64,000 nucleotides of DNA from an uncultured Prevotellaceae bacterium (GCA_947174945.1 CAMWKZ010000010.1:1-64000); one strand, 5' to 3'; positions 51,950 to 60,605 are shown, counted from the stretch's first letter. A program made the numbers and translations. Notes: a model not told the origin generated them from the sequence alone.

Positions 51950-53272
51950 ATGGTGTGTACAATAATCACTCTTTTGTTGCTTGCATTATGCAATAACATG
52001 ACGGCACAGGAGACCATAATTCAGACAAGACATCGTATTCTCGTAAGTACAGATATCGGAGGTACTGACCCTGATGATAACCAGTCAATGATTCATTTGC
52101 TGATGTATGCCAATGAATTTGACATAGAGGGGCTGGTGTCATCTCCGTCATTTGGCGAAGGCTCAAAGGAAGAAATCCTTAGGATGATTGCCATGTATGA
52201 ACTTGACCTGCCGAAACTGAGGACAGGATTGAGGAAATGCTATGGCACGAAGCGTGGTAAGTATCCAACCCCTGCCTATCTGCGCTCTATCACCGCTCAG
52301 GGGAGAAAGGGAATGCCACCTTTATGCGGATATAGTACCTCAACCGAAGGCTCAGACAAAATTGTGGATTGTGCCCGAAAGCGTGACAAACGGCCTTTAT
52401 GGGTTCTGGTATGGGGAGGTCTTGAAGATGTGGCGCAGGCTCTGCACGATGCCCCCGACATCGCAGGGCATATCAGAGTATATTGGATAGGAGGCCCAAA
52501 CAAGAAATGGGGATGTAACGCTTATAATTACATAGCCGAGAACTTTCCCGACTTGTGGTTTATTGAGAATAATGCTTCGTACCGCGGATTTGTCGGCTCA
52601 CAGAAAGATATGTCACGATATGAGGGTGGCTATTGGGAGACATTTATGAAAGATGCTGGCACAATGGGGAATGATTTCATCAATTACTATGGTGGTAAAG
52701 TGAAGATGGGAGACACGCCATCGCTGTTATACCTCATGTCGGGCAACCCTGATAATCCATGTAGCAACCATTGGGGAGGACGGTTTGAAGTGATGCGGCA
52801 AAGTCCCAAATATATAATTACTGGGCCATTGACTGACCGCGATACCGTAGCGTGTTACTCAGTACTTGAATGGCAACTTCAGGGACCAGATACCAATATC
52901 AATGCTGATAGTGCCTGCATTACACTTGATATAGCTGGTCAGCAGTGGAGCGGCTACCACATTGGTAATGGTGTTTACTCCATACGCTACTCACCGAAAG
53001 CACCAGGGGTACTTGATTATCGTATCACATCAACAGTCCCGGGCTTCAAAGAGCAAGAAGGAATCCTTTCTGTTGGCAGTAAGTGGCCAGGTAACTATAG
53101 TGTAACGAGCCATAATATAACCGCCTGTCCGATAGAAGTGGGGCGGACAGGTAACTGGTTTACCGACATTCAGGACTATTCGTCAGCATGGCAGGGGAGC
53201 CCAACTATTGCTATATGGCGCAATGACATAATGGCTGACTGGGCCCAACGATTTGGATGGCTGAAACAATAA
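51950..53272 (+). CDS. Sde182-type nucleoside-hydrolase-like protein (copy 2)
   Basis: Exported protein of about 440 residues, paralogous to the preceding gene. Signal region VCTIITLLLLALCNNMTAQ. Metal-site-like VSTDIGGTDPDDNQSMIHLLMYANE, then VLVWGGLEDVAQAL, DLWFIENNASYRGF and NPCSNHWGGRFEV correspond one by one to motifs in copy 1. The C-terminal ~120 residues form the beta domain. I start it at the ATG at 51950; an upstream TTG at 51932 is less likely. Tandem divergence suggests two substrates or two steps. Confidence 0.78.
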   Translation: MVCTIITLLLLALCNNMTAQETIIQTRHRILVSTDIGGTDPDDNQSMIHLLMYANEFDIEGLVSSPSFGEGSKEEILRMIAMYELDLPKLRTGLRKCYGTKRGKYPTPAYLRSITAQGRKGMPPLCGYSTSTEGSDKIVDCARKRDKRPLWVLVWGGLEDVAQALHDAPDIAGHIRVYWIGGPNKKWGCNAYNYIAENFPDLWFIENNASYRGFVGSQKDMSRYEGGYWETFMKDAGTMGNDFINYYGGKVKMGDTPSLLYLMSGNPDNPCSNHWGGRFEVMRQSPKYIITGPLTDRDTVACYSVLEWQLQGPDTNINADSACITLDIAGQQWSGYHIGNGVYSIRYSPKAPGVLDYRITSTVPGFKEQEGILSVGSKWPGNYSVTSHNITACPIEVGRTGNWFTDIQDYSSAWQGSPTIAIWRNDIMADWAQRFGWLKQ

Positions 53273-53296
53273 ACATCATATAGGAATTATTAGTCA

Positions 53297-53434
53297 TTTC
53301 GCCTCCAGTATCTCCTTGGGGTTGCTCCAGTATCTACATCGACATTAAACAGTATCTGTTTAGTAGGGTAAACAGATACTAAAGCACCTCGAAATAGATA
53401 CTCGAGCAACCCGAAATAGATACTGGAGGTAAAA
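53297..53434. repeat. Array E: mirror-symmetric 22-bp array
   Basis: AGTATCT occurs at 53307, 53329 and 53351 and its complement AGATACT at 53374, 53396 and 53418, each step exactly 22 bases. The two halves are inverted about position 53365. Perfect arms: 53302-53313 with 53418-53429 (12 bp), 53319-53327 with 53404-53412 (9 bp), 53351-53362 with 53369-53380 (12 bp). One strand can therefore fold into a single long hairpin. Unit words TAAACAGATACT and GAAATAGATACTC resemble TAAACAGACGCTC of array B. It lies between convergent genes and has no T-run. Confidence 0.85.
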
Positions 53435-53453
53435 TGAAGTCAAATGTGCTGTT

Positions 53454-53819
53454 TTATTTTGCCAGTATGTACCCAACAGCAACGGCAAGGATGCCGATGG
53501 TAACACTGCCAAGAACATATAAACAGAATAGTGAATAGCTTCCTGACTGTAAGAGGGTCATACTCTCTTTTGAAAACGTGGAGAAGGTCGTGAATCCTCC
53601 GCAGAACCCTACCGTTAATAATAAGTTTAACTGTGATGACATATTGAAGCGGGTGAGTGTTGCCCATAGCAATCCGATGAGCAGGCAACCTGCAATGTTG
53701 GCTGTCATGGTTGCCCAAGGGAACGTTCCACTCATGCCTTTCATGGCTAATGTGATAAGATAACGGGCGATGCCTCCGAAGAAACTACCTATGCCAGCTA
53801 GAAAGACGTCTTTAATCAT
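53454..53819 (-). CDS. crcB: Fluoride exporter FluC/CrcB
   Basis: Small dual-topology fluoride channel of 121 residues with four transmembrane helices. The first two helices carry GSFFGGIARYLI and TMTANIAGCLLIGLL, the third GFCGGFTTFSTFS with the conserved TTFSTFS pore motif. Bacterial CrcB forms homodimers in the inner membrane. It lies 15 bases after the lipoprotein gene, with no room for a fluoride riboswitch, so its control must come from an upstream promoter. Confidence 0.93.
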   Translation of the reverse strand: MIKDVFLAGIGSFFGGIARYLITLAMKGMSGTFPWATMTANIAGCLLIGLLWATLTRFNMSSQLNLLLTVGFCGGFTTFSTFSKESMTLLQSGSYSLFCLYVLGSVTIGILAVAVGYILAK

Positions 53820-53834
53820 TTTGTAACGTTTTTC

Positions 53835-54638
53835 TTACTTTACGAGTGCTTTGCGAGCTGTAGTTATGTTGTCCTGAGCCTCGACCATTTGCTTCTTTAG
53901 TTCGTCAATAGTCTTGGCGTTAATAACTTCAAGGAGAGCAACAGCATCAGCAATAGGCTTGATTTCAGAGTCGTATTCGGCCAAATGGTTAATCGCATCA
54001 AGTACGAGGATGATACGTGAGGTTATGCTAACAGCTGCATCGTCATCAACTATGCTGAGGAACTTGTCTGCATTTTGGCTGGCTATGTATAGTTCCTCAA
54101 CAAGAGCAGCAGAAGCCAATTGCCAGAAATCGTTGATGCAACCATTCTTCTTCATATCCTCATATAATGCTTGTGTCGTTTCGAATATGGTGTCTGCATT
54201 CTCAATGCCTTTAAGCGAAGGAGAGTTTATCTCTGCTACCAGTTTTGCAATAGCCTTGTCGTAGCTCTCTACTGGTATTCCATAGAGAGAAGCAATCCTC
54301 TTGTCGACAGACAGGGCACTTAATATGCGATATTTCTCTGCCAACGTGGTGGCATTGTTGGCATCGCTGGTATTCAGTAGGTAGCTAGGCTTTACCTGCT
54401 TCTCCTCCTTTGTCAGGGTCAAACCACCATTTGACTCCTGAACGAATGCAAGATGTTTCAGCTTGGTAAATTCGGCAGCAACGCTATCAAGGTGCGTCTT
54501 AACACTGGCCTCAATCTGTTGTTGGTTGAAACCTTTCTGTGTGTCTACATCTTCAGTATTATTAGCACTATTCTTATTTCCGCAGGCTGCGAAGACGATT
54601 GTTGCAAGAGTAATGGCTAAAATAGTTAACTTTTTCAT
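53835..54638 (-). CDS. Lipoprotein of unknown function, helical
   Basis: Lipoprotein of 267 residues with lipobox (ATIVFAACGNK, Cys at about 19) and an Asn-rich linker. The body is predicted mostly helical, with repeated Ala/Asp/Leu-rich segments (AALVEELYIASQNADKFLSIVDD, AVALLEVINAKTIDELKKQMVEAQ). No family recognised. The gene is 42 bases after the second deoxynucleoside kinase and 15 before crcB, so it may be part of one operon with both. Confidence 0.65.
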   Translation of the reverse strand: MKKLTILAITLATIVFAACGNKNSANNTEDVDTQKGFNQQQIEASVKTHLDSVAAEFTKLKHLAFVQESNGGLTLTKEEKQVKPSYLLNTSDANNATTLAEKYRILSALSVDKRIASLYGIPVESYDKAIAKLVAEINSPSLKGIENADTIFETTQALYEDMKKNGCINDFWQLASAALVEELYIASQNADKFLSIVDDDAAVSITSRIILVLDAINHLAEYDSEIKPIADAVALLEVINAKTIDELKKQMVEAQDNITTARKALVK

Positions 54639-54680
54639 TGCTTATGATGTTTTGTTGTTGTTAATTTGTGTTTGTTGCTT

Positions 54681-55301
54681 TTATTCAATAGGGAATAGAC
54701 CGTAGAGTTTGGCATCTATCAAGTCGGTTACTTGCTGCAAGTCCTCTGGCTTGTCGCCAAACTTGCAGTTGTCGCCGTCGATTACAATCAGTGGTCCCTT
54801 GTAGGTGGCTATCCAGTTCTCGTATCGCTTTTCCAGTCCTTGCAGGTAGTCCAAACGCATGGTCTGTTCATACTCTCGACCTCGCTTCTGAATCTGTGAC
54901 ACCAGTGTGGGGATGCTGGAGCGGATGTAGAGCATCAGGTCAGGCAGCTTAACGAGCGACATCATCAGGTCGAACAAGTCGGAATAGTTCTGGAAGTCGC
55001 GGTCTGACATCATGCCTTGGTCGTGCAGGTTGGGGGCGAAGATTCGGGCGTCTTCAAAGATGGTACGGTCTTGAATGATGGTATCCTCCGACTTGGATAT
55101 CTCCACCACCTCCTTAAAACGCTTGTTCAGGAAATACACCTGCAGGTTAAACGACCAGCGGGGCATATCGGCATAGAAGTCCGACAGGTAGGGATTGTTG
55201 TCTACGGGTTCGAAGCGTGGTGTCCATCCATAACGGTGGGCCAGCAATTTTGTCAGTGTGGTCTTGCCACTTCCGATGTTTCCTGCTACTGCGATGTGCA
55301 T
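54681..55301 (-). CDS. Deoxynucleoside kinase (copy 2)
   Basis: Salvage kinase of 206 residues phosphorylating deoxynucleosides to dNMPs. P-loop VAGNIGSGKTTL at the N-terminus, substrate motif RFEPVDNNPYLSDFYADMPRWSFNLQVYFL, the DRTIFED variant of the DRS motif, and the lid with IQKRGREYEQTMRLDYLQGLEKRYENW. It is clearly paralogous to the gene 33 bases upstream. The two copies could have split specificities, e.g. dA and dG, as in lactobacilli. Confidence 0.88.
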   Translation of the reverse strand: MHIAVAGNIGSGKTTLTKLLAHRYGWTPRFEPVDNNPYLSDFYADMPRWSFNLQVYFLNKRFKEVVEISKSEDTIIQDRTIFEDARIFAPNLHDQGMMSDRDFQNYSDLFDLMMSLVKLPDLMLYIRSSIPTLVSQIQKRGREYEQTMRLDYLQGLEKRYENWIATYKGPLIVIDGDNCKFGDKPEDLQQVTDLIDAKLYGLFPIE

Positions 55302-55334
55302 ATTATCTCACTTAATTCAATTATCTATTGCCAA

Positions 55335-55964
55335 TTATTTATCTGTGGGCGAAAAGAGCCCGAACAGCTGTTGGTCTATGCGGTCTATAATCTGAGCAAG
55401 GTCTTTTGCGTTGTTCAGAAAGTCCAGTCCGTCTTTCTCTACCGTCATCACGCGCCCTTCATATTTATTATATATAAAGTCTTCGTATCGGCGGTTTAGG
55501 TTTTCCAGATAGTCCAGTTGAATAGTCTGCTCATAATCGCGTCCCCGTTGCTGGATGTTGCCAACCAAATGGGGCACCGATGCCCTGAGATAGATGAGTA
55601 GGTCAGGCTGGCGCACTACTGATATCATTTGCTCAAACAGTTCCATATATGTATTGTAGTCGCGGTCAGACAACTGCCCCATAGCGTGGTTGTTCTCCAT
55701 AAACACGTAGACACCTTCGTAGATGGTACGGTCCTGAATCACTGTGTGTTGTGCTTGCGAAATGTTAATCAAGTCGCGGAAACGCTCTTTCAGAAAGAAT
55801 ACCTCCAGATTGAACGACCAGCGATGAATGTTGCGATAGTAATCCTCCAGATACGGGTTTTGTTCCACTACCTCGTAGCGGGCTTCCCATCCGTAATGGC
55901 GAGCCAGCAACTGGGTCAGTGTCGACTTCCCACTTCCTATATTTCCTGCAACGGCAATATACAT
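55335..55964 (-). CDS. Deoxynucleoside kinase (copy 1)
   Basis: Deoxynucleoside kinase of 209 residues with the same motifs as the copy downstream: VAGNIGSGKSTL, VEQNPYLEDYYRNIHRWSFNLEVFFL, DRTIYEG and IQQRGRDYEQTIQLDYLENLNRRYEDF. A consensus promoter lies 19 bases upstream, so this is the first gene of the run kinase-kinase-lipoprotein-crcB. Salvage pathway genes for deoxynucleosides are typical of hosts that scavenge DNA breakdown products. Confidence 0.88.
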   Translation of the reverse strand: MYIAVAGNIGSGKSTLTQLLARHYGWEARYEVVEQNPYLEDYYRNIHRWSFNLEVFFLKERFRDLINISQAQHTVIQDRTIYEGVYVFMENNHAMGQLSDRDYNTYMELFEQMISVVRQPDLLIYLRASVPHLVGNIQQRGRDYEQTIQLDYLENLNRRYEDFIYNKYEGRVMTVEKDGLDFLNNAKDLAQIIDRIDQQLFGLFSPTDK

Positions 55965-55983
55965 ATAGTCTTAAATTTGAATG

Positions 55984-56015
55984 CAAAGATACGAATATGT
56001 GAGCAAATGAGCAAA
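55984..56015 (-). promoter_or_regulatory. Promoter of the deoxynucleoside kinase operon
   Basis: TTTG at 56012-56015, 20-base spacer, TATCTTTG at 55984-55991 on the minus strand. Confidence 0.8.
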
Positions 56016-56051
56016 ATATTCGTAGGCTTTTTCGGGCGTGAGCGTCTTATG

Positions 56052-56792
56052 TTAGTGTGTCTGAAGGAATGCTTCTGCGCGTTGCAAGTCCTCGGGGGTA
56101 TCAATGCCGACGGTCTCTACATTGGTTAGGCCGACGCGAATGCGGTAGCCGTTTTCCAACCAACGAAGCTGTTCCAGACTTTCGGCCAGTTCCAAAGGCG
56201 ATTGGGGCAACTGGGTTACTTGGCGCAACACGTCGCGGCGATAGGCATAGAGACCGAGGTGCTTGAGATAAGGGAAGTACTGAAGCCAGTCGGACTGTTG
56301 CTGACCGCGGACGAAAGGAATGACGGAACGGCTGAAGTAGAGGGCAAAGCCCCGCAGGTCGGTCACAATTTTGGGAGAGTTGGGATTCATGGCGGCCTCG
56401 ATGCTCTCAAAAGGCTTGCCCAGTGTGCCTATTTGGGTGGCAGGGTCGTCGAAGAGGTTCATGAGTGTTTCGATTTGCGACTGTTGGATGAACGGCTCGT
56501 CGCCCTGTATGTTGATGATGATGTCAGCATCGGTGCCAATCTTCTCGGCTGCCTCCTCAATACGGTCTGTACCACTTTTGTGGTCGGTACGGGTCATAAC
56601 GGCACGTCCCCCAAACTGCTCGACGGTCTGAAAGATGCGCTCGTCGTCAGTGGCAACATAGGCTTCCTGCAAAATGGAAGAGGCTTGTTCGTAAACTCGT
56701 TGAATGACGGTCTTGCCACCCAGTATGGCCAGTGGTTTGCCGGGAAAACGCGTTGAGGCGTAGCGAGCGGGTATAATTCCGATGAATTTCAT
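56052..56792 (-). CDS. kdsB: 3-deoxy-manno-octulosonate cytidylyltransferase
   Basis: Activates Kdo to CMP-Kdo for lipopolysaccharide core assembly, in the cytoplasm. The 246-residue nucleotidyltransferase begins GIIPARYASTRFPGKPLAILGGKTVIQRVYEQA, with MTRTDHKSGTDRIEEA and INIQGDEPF metal/substrate motifs and LYFSRSVIPF. The start is ATG at 56792; an upstream TTG in frame is less likely. A TAACTTTG box is 22 bases upstream. It is divergent from the MORN gene. Confidence 0.96.
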   Translation of the reverse strand: MKFIGIIPARYASTRFPGKPLAILGGKTVIQRVYEQASSILQEAYVATDDERIFQTVEQFGGRAVMTRTDHKSGTDRIEEAAEKIGTDADIIINIQGDEPFIQQSQIETLMNLFDDPATQIGTLGKPFESIEAAMNPNSPKIVTDLRGFALYFSRSVIPFVRGQQQSDWLQYFPYLKHLGLYAYRRDVLRQVTQLPQSPLELAESLEQLRWLENGYRIRVGLTNVETVGIDTPEDLQRAEAFLQTH

Positions 56793-56814
56793 AAGCAATT
56801 TCCTAAATGTGCTG

Positions 56815-56822
56815 CAAAGTTA
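56815..56822 (-). promoter_or_regulatory. -7 box of kdsB
   Basis: TAACTTTG on the minus strand; no good -33 element. Confidence 0.55.
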
Positions 56823-56865
56823 GTGAATAATTTTTAAAACGCTTGGCTGTCTCAGGAAAAAAATA

Positions 56866-56873
56866 TACCTTTG
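56866..56873 (+). promoter_or_regulatory. -7 box of the MORN gene
   Basis: TACCTTTG on the plus strand, 26 bases ahead of the ATG at 56900. Confidence 0.55.
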
Positions 56874-56899
56874 TCAAAGTTAAATTTAGATAGCAACAC

Positions 56900-58024
56900 A
56901 TGATGAATATTCGACATACATTACTAACTATATTGCTGGGCGTGGCTTCGTCTGTCGTAGCGCAGAAGGTGACACTCGGCTCGTGTACCACAAAGGACGG
57001 AGGAGAATACAAGGGCGAAATGCAGCTTGGGAAGCCGCAAGGCAAGGGTAAGACCGTCTGGCAGAATGGCAATTTCTACGAAGGTAACTACGAGAAAGGA
57101 AGACGGCAGGGGTATGGCATTTACACTTTCTTCGACGGTGAGAAATACGAAGGCCAGTGGTTTCAGGACCAACAACATGGGCAGGGAACCTATTATTTTG
57201 CTAACAACAATAAATATACTGGGCTGTGGTATCGTGACTATCAGCAGGGACACGGCACTATGTACTATTATAATGGCGACCAATATGATGGCGAGTGGAA
57301 ACAGGACAAGCGTCACGGCAAGGGGCGCTATACTTTCAAGGGCGGTGCCTACTATGATGGCGAATGGGTCAATGACCAGAAAAACGGAGTAGGCATCTAT
57401 GACTGGGCCGACGGTTCTTCCTATCAAGGCCAGTGGAAGGAAAACCAGCGTTCTGGAAAAGGAACTTTCCGCTATGCTGATGGCGATGTTTATGTAGGAC
57501 AGTGGGCCCGTGACATACAAAATGGCAAGGGCATCTATAAATTCCATAACGGCGATGTCTATGAGGGCGACTACGTGGAAGGACAGCGCACGGGGCAGGG
57601 CGTGTTCCGCTATGCTAACGGTGACAAGTACACGGGGCAGTTCCTGAAAGGTGACAAGTCTGGACAGGGAATGCTGGTCTGGAAGAACGGTAACACTTAT
57701 CAAGGTGAGTGGAAACAGGACAAGCCCAACGGGCGCGGTAAGCTGACGATGAAGAACAGTGATGTGTTTGAAGGGCAGTTCCGCAATGGACAGATACACG
57801 GCGAGGGCATAGCCCGCTATGCCGACGGCTCTAAGTTTAAGGGACATTTCCAGCAAGGCAAGCGTCACGGGCCTGCTATTGAGGAGGACAAGGACGGCAA
57901 TCGCTTTGAAGGTAGTTATGTGGAAGACCGTCGTGATGGTCGCTTCGTAGAGAAAGACCGCAATGGTAACGTCACGGTGCAGGGTAACTATGCTAATGGT
58001 CGCCGGATAGTGGATAGAAATTAA
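56900..58024 (+). CDS. Exported MORN-repeat protein
   Basis: Secreted or periplasmic protein of 374 residues consisting almost wholly of MORN repeats. Signal peptide ends near SVVAQ (about 22). About 13 repeats of roughly 23 residues follow, each with a YxGxWxxGxxxGxG core: KYEGQWFQDQQHGQGTYYF, YDGEWKQDKRHGKGRYTF, YVGQWARDIQNGKGIYKF, FEGQFRNGQIHGEGIARYA. MORN repeats form curved beta-sheets that bind lipids or proteins; no enzyme domain is present. It ends at 58024, 41 bases before yhcH. Confidence 0.88.
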   Translation: MMNIRHTLLTILLGVASSVVAQKVTLGSCTTKDGGEYKGEMQLGKPQGKGKTVWQNGNFYEGNYEKGRRQGYGIYTFFDGEKYEGQWFQDQQHGQGTYYFANNNKYTGLWYRDYQQGHGTMYYYNGDQYDGEWKQDKRHGKGRYTFKGGAYYDGEWVNDQKNGVGIYDWADGSSYQGQWKENQRSGKGTFRYADGDVYVGQWARDIQNGKGIYKFHNGDVYEGDYVEGQRTGQGVFRYANGDKYTGQFLKGDKSGQGMLVWKNGNTYQGEWKQDKPNGRGKLTMKNSDVFEGQFRNGQIHGEGIARYADGSKFKGHFQQGKRHGPAIEEDKDGNRFEGSYVEDRRDGRFVEKDRNGNVTVQGNYANGRRIVDRN

Positions 58025-58064
58025 TTATAAAACAAAGTATAAACTCTATTAAAACAAAAGCATT

Positions 58065-58511
58065 ATGATTATCGACAAACTTGAAAACCTGAAGAAGTAC
58101 GAGTCTGTGAACCCGCTGTTCGCCAAAGTTGTGGAGTTTCTGCAACAGAACGACCTCGACAAGCTGGAGGCTGGCAAGCATGAAATCGTAGGCAAGGACC
58201 TCTTTGTCAATATTCAGATGGCCAAGGGCAAGACCCCTGATGAGGCCGTCATTGAGACTCACGACAAGATGATTGACATCCAGATACCTCTTTCGGCAGC
58301 TGAGACTTTTGGCTATACCCAGCGCGACCAGTTGCCTCAGGCTGAATATAATGCAGAGAAGGACATCACCAAGATACCTAATTTGGCTGCTGACAGCTAT
58401 GTCACCTGCCAGCCCGGCATGATGGCAATCTTCTTCCCTCAGGACGGCCACGCTCCTTGTATTGCTGGTGTTCCTGAAATCAAGAAAGCAATCTTCAAGG
58501 TTAAAGCATAG
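58065..58511 (+). CDS. YhcH/YjgK/YiaL family protein
   Basis: Cytoplasmic protein of 148 residues of the YhcH/YiaL (DUF386) family, a small cupin-like fold tied to sugar metabolism in several species. The family's central ETHDKMIDIQIPLSAAETFGY and metal-region FFPQDGHAPC are visible. The biochemical reaction is not firmly established; some relatives help with sialic acid or ketose metabolism. It lies six bases before glgB, suggesting a shared transcript. Confidence 0.85.
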   Translation: MIIDKLENLKKYESVNPLFAKVVEFLQQNDLDKLEAGKHEIVGKDLFVNIQMAKGKTPDEAVIETHDKMIDIQIPLSAAETFGYTQRDQLPQAEYNAEKDITKIPNLAADSYVTCQPGMMAIFFPQDGHAPCIAGVPEIKKAIFKVKA

Positions 58512-58517
58512 GTCACT

Positions 58518-60605
58518 ATGGCAACGACAAAGAAGCCTACAGCAACGACCACCAAGAAAGCTGCCGCCAAGAAGACGGCGAAGAAGGTACAGAAACCTCA
58601 GCATATTGGATTGGTTAAGAATGATAGTTGGTTAGAACCCTTTGAGGATGCTATCCGAGGCCGCCACGACCATGCACAGTGGAAGATTGACCAGCTGACA
58701 CGCAAAGGAAAGCAGACGCTGTCGCAGTTTGCTTCTGGCTATTTGTATTTCGGACTGCATAAGTTGGCCAAGGGGTGGGTGTTCCGCGAGTGGGCTCCTA
58801 ATGCGACTGAAATCTATCTGATAGGTGACTTTAATAACTGGGAGGAGTCTGAGAAATATAAGTGTAAGCGTATTGAAGGCACAGGCAACTGGGAACTGAG
58901 GCTTTCGGAGAAGGCTCTGAGGCACGGCCAACTCTACAAGATGAAGGTGAAGTGGAATGGCGGCGAGGGTGAACGCATTCCCGCTTGGTGTCGCCGTGTG
59001 GTACAGGACGAACAGACAAAGATATTCTCTGCACAGGTATGGAACCCAGAGCAACCCTACGTGTGGAAGAAAAAGACCTTCAAACCCAATAAGGCTCCTC
59101 TGTTGATTTACGAGTGCCATGTGGGTATGTCGCAGGATGCCGAGAAGGTGGGTACCTATAAGGAATTTACCGAGAACGTGCTGCCGCGTGTCAAGAAGGA
59201 CGGCTACAACTGCATTCAGGTCATGGCCATTCAGGAGCATCCTTATTACGGCTCTTTCGGTTATCATGTCAGTTCGTTCTTTGCTCCCTCCAGCCGCTTT
59301 GGTACACCTGAGGAACTGAAAGAACTAATTGACACGGCCCACGCGATGGGTATAGCCGTCATCATGGATATTGTTCACTCCCATGCCGTGAAAAATGAGG
59401 TTGAGGGACTGGGCAATCTGGCTGGAGACCCTAACCAGTTCTTCTGCTCTGGCGACCGCCATGAGCATCCAGCATGGGACTCGCTTTGCTTTGACTATGG
59501 CAATGATGGTGTGCTCCACTTCCTGCTCTCTAATTGTAAATACTGGCTGGAGGAGTTCCACTTCGACGGCTTCCGCTTTGACGGTGTCACTTCCATGCTT
59601 TATTACTCGCATGGGCTTGGCGAATCTTTCGGAGGTTATGGCGACTATTTCAACGGTCATGAGGATGACAATGCCATCTGCTACCTAACGCTGGCTAACA
59701 AACTGATTCACGAGGTTAACCCGCAGGCTATCACTATCGCCGAGGAGGTGAGCGGTATGCCTGGGCTGGCTGCTAAGTTTGAGGATGGTGGCTACGGTTT
59801 CGACTACCGTATGGCCATGAACATTCCAGATTACTGGATAAAGACTATTAAAGAGGTACGCGATGAGGATATCAACGTGTGCAGCATCTTCTGGGAGGTT
59901 AAGAACCGTCGTCCCGATGAAAAGACCATCTCTTATTGCGAAAGTCACGACCAAGCATTGGTGGGCGACAAGACCATTATCTTCCGTCTGATTGATGCTG
60001 ATATGTATTGGCACTTCGCCAAGAAGGATGTCAACGACATTGCTCGGCGAGGCATCGCCCTGCATAAGATGATACGCCTTGTGACGATAGGTGCCATCAA
60101 TGGTGGCTACCTGAACTTTATGGGTAATGAGTTCGGGCATCCCGAATGGATTGACTTCCCACGTGAAGGCAATGGCTGGTCGCATAAGTATGCGCGCCGC
60201 CAGTGGAACTTGGTGGATAACCAAGACCTGTGCTATCACTGGCTGGGCGACTTCGACCGCAAGATGCTGGAAGTCATCAAGAGCCAAAAGAACTTTCAGG
60301 CAAAGCCTGTCACTGAGATTTGGCATGATGAGGGCGACCAGATGCTGTGTTATATGCGTGGCGACCTTGTTTTCGTGTTTAACTTCTCGCCTACGCGCAG
60401 TTATACTGACTACGGGTTCTTGGTGCCTACAGGCTCTTACGAGGTGGTGCTCAATACGGATGCCAAGGAGTTTGGCGGCAACGGCTTTGCCGATGACACC
60501 GTGATGCACGTCACCAACTATGACCCGTTGTACGTTGCTGACCGCAAGGAGTGGCTTAAACTGTATGTCCCAGCTCGTTCAGCCGTTGTTCTGAAGAAGA
60601 TATGA
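58518..60605 (+). CDS. glgB: 1,4-alpha-glucan branching enzyme
   Basis: Glycogen branching enzyme of 695 residues, making alpha-1,6 branches. N-terminal CBM48-like region (WVFREWAPNATEIYLIGDFNNWEES), then the GH13 barrel with YGSFGYHVSSFFAPSSRFG, the nucleophile in FHFDGFRFDGVTSM, the acid in ITIAEEVSGMPG, and the third catalytic Asp in YCESHDQALVGDKT; beta C-terminal domain. Residues 2-25 are a low-complexity Lys/Ala/Thr tail (TTKKPTATTTKKAAAKKTAK) before the real domain, unusual for GlgB. It overlaps the next gene by four bases. GlgA/GlgC are not in this window. Confidence 0.95.
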   Translation: MATTKKPTATTTKKAAAKKTAKKVQKPQHIGLVKNDSWLEPFEDAIRGRHDHAQWKIDQLTRKGKQTLSQFASGYLYFGLHKLAKGWVFREWAPNATEIYLIGDFNNWEESEKYKCKRIEGTGNWELRLSEKALRHGQLYKMKVKWNGGEGERIPAWCRRVVQDEQTKIFSAQVWNPEQPYVWKKKTFKPNKAPLLIYECHVGMSQDAEKVGTYKEFTENVLPRVKKDGYNCIQVMAIQEHPYYGSFGYHVSSFFAPSSRFGTPEELKELIDTAHAMGIAVIMDIVHSHAVKNEVEGLGNLAGDPNQFFCSGDRHEHPAWDSLCFDYGNDGVLHFLLSNCKYWLEEFHFDGFRFDGVTSMLYYSHGLGESFGGYGDYFNGHEDDNAICYLTLANKLIHEVNPQAITIAEEVSGMPGLAAKFEDGGYGFDYRMAMNIPDYWIKTIKEVRDEDINVCSIFWEVKNRRPDEKTISYCESHDQALVGDKTIIFRLIDADMYWHFAKKDVNDIARRGIALHKMIRLVTIGAINGGYLNFMGNEFGHPEWIDFPREGNGWSHKYARRQWNLVDNQDLCYHWLGDFDRKMLEVIKSQKNFQAKPVTEIWHDEGDQMLCYMRGDLVFVFNFSPTRSYTDYGFLVPTGSYEVVLNTDAKEFGGNGFADDTVMHVTNYDPLYVADRKEWLKLYVPARSAVVLKKI

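Noticed and set aside
53820..53834. Fluoride riboswitch ahead of crcB
   Set aside because: Only 15 bases separate crcB from the upstream gene, too short for the aptamer.
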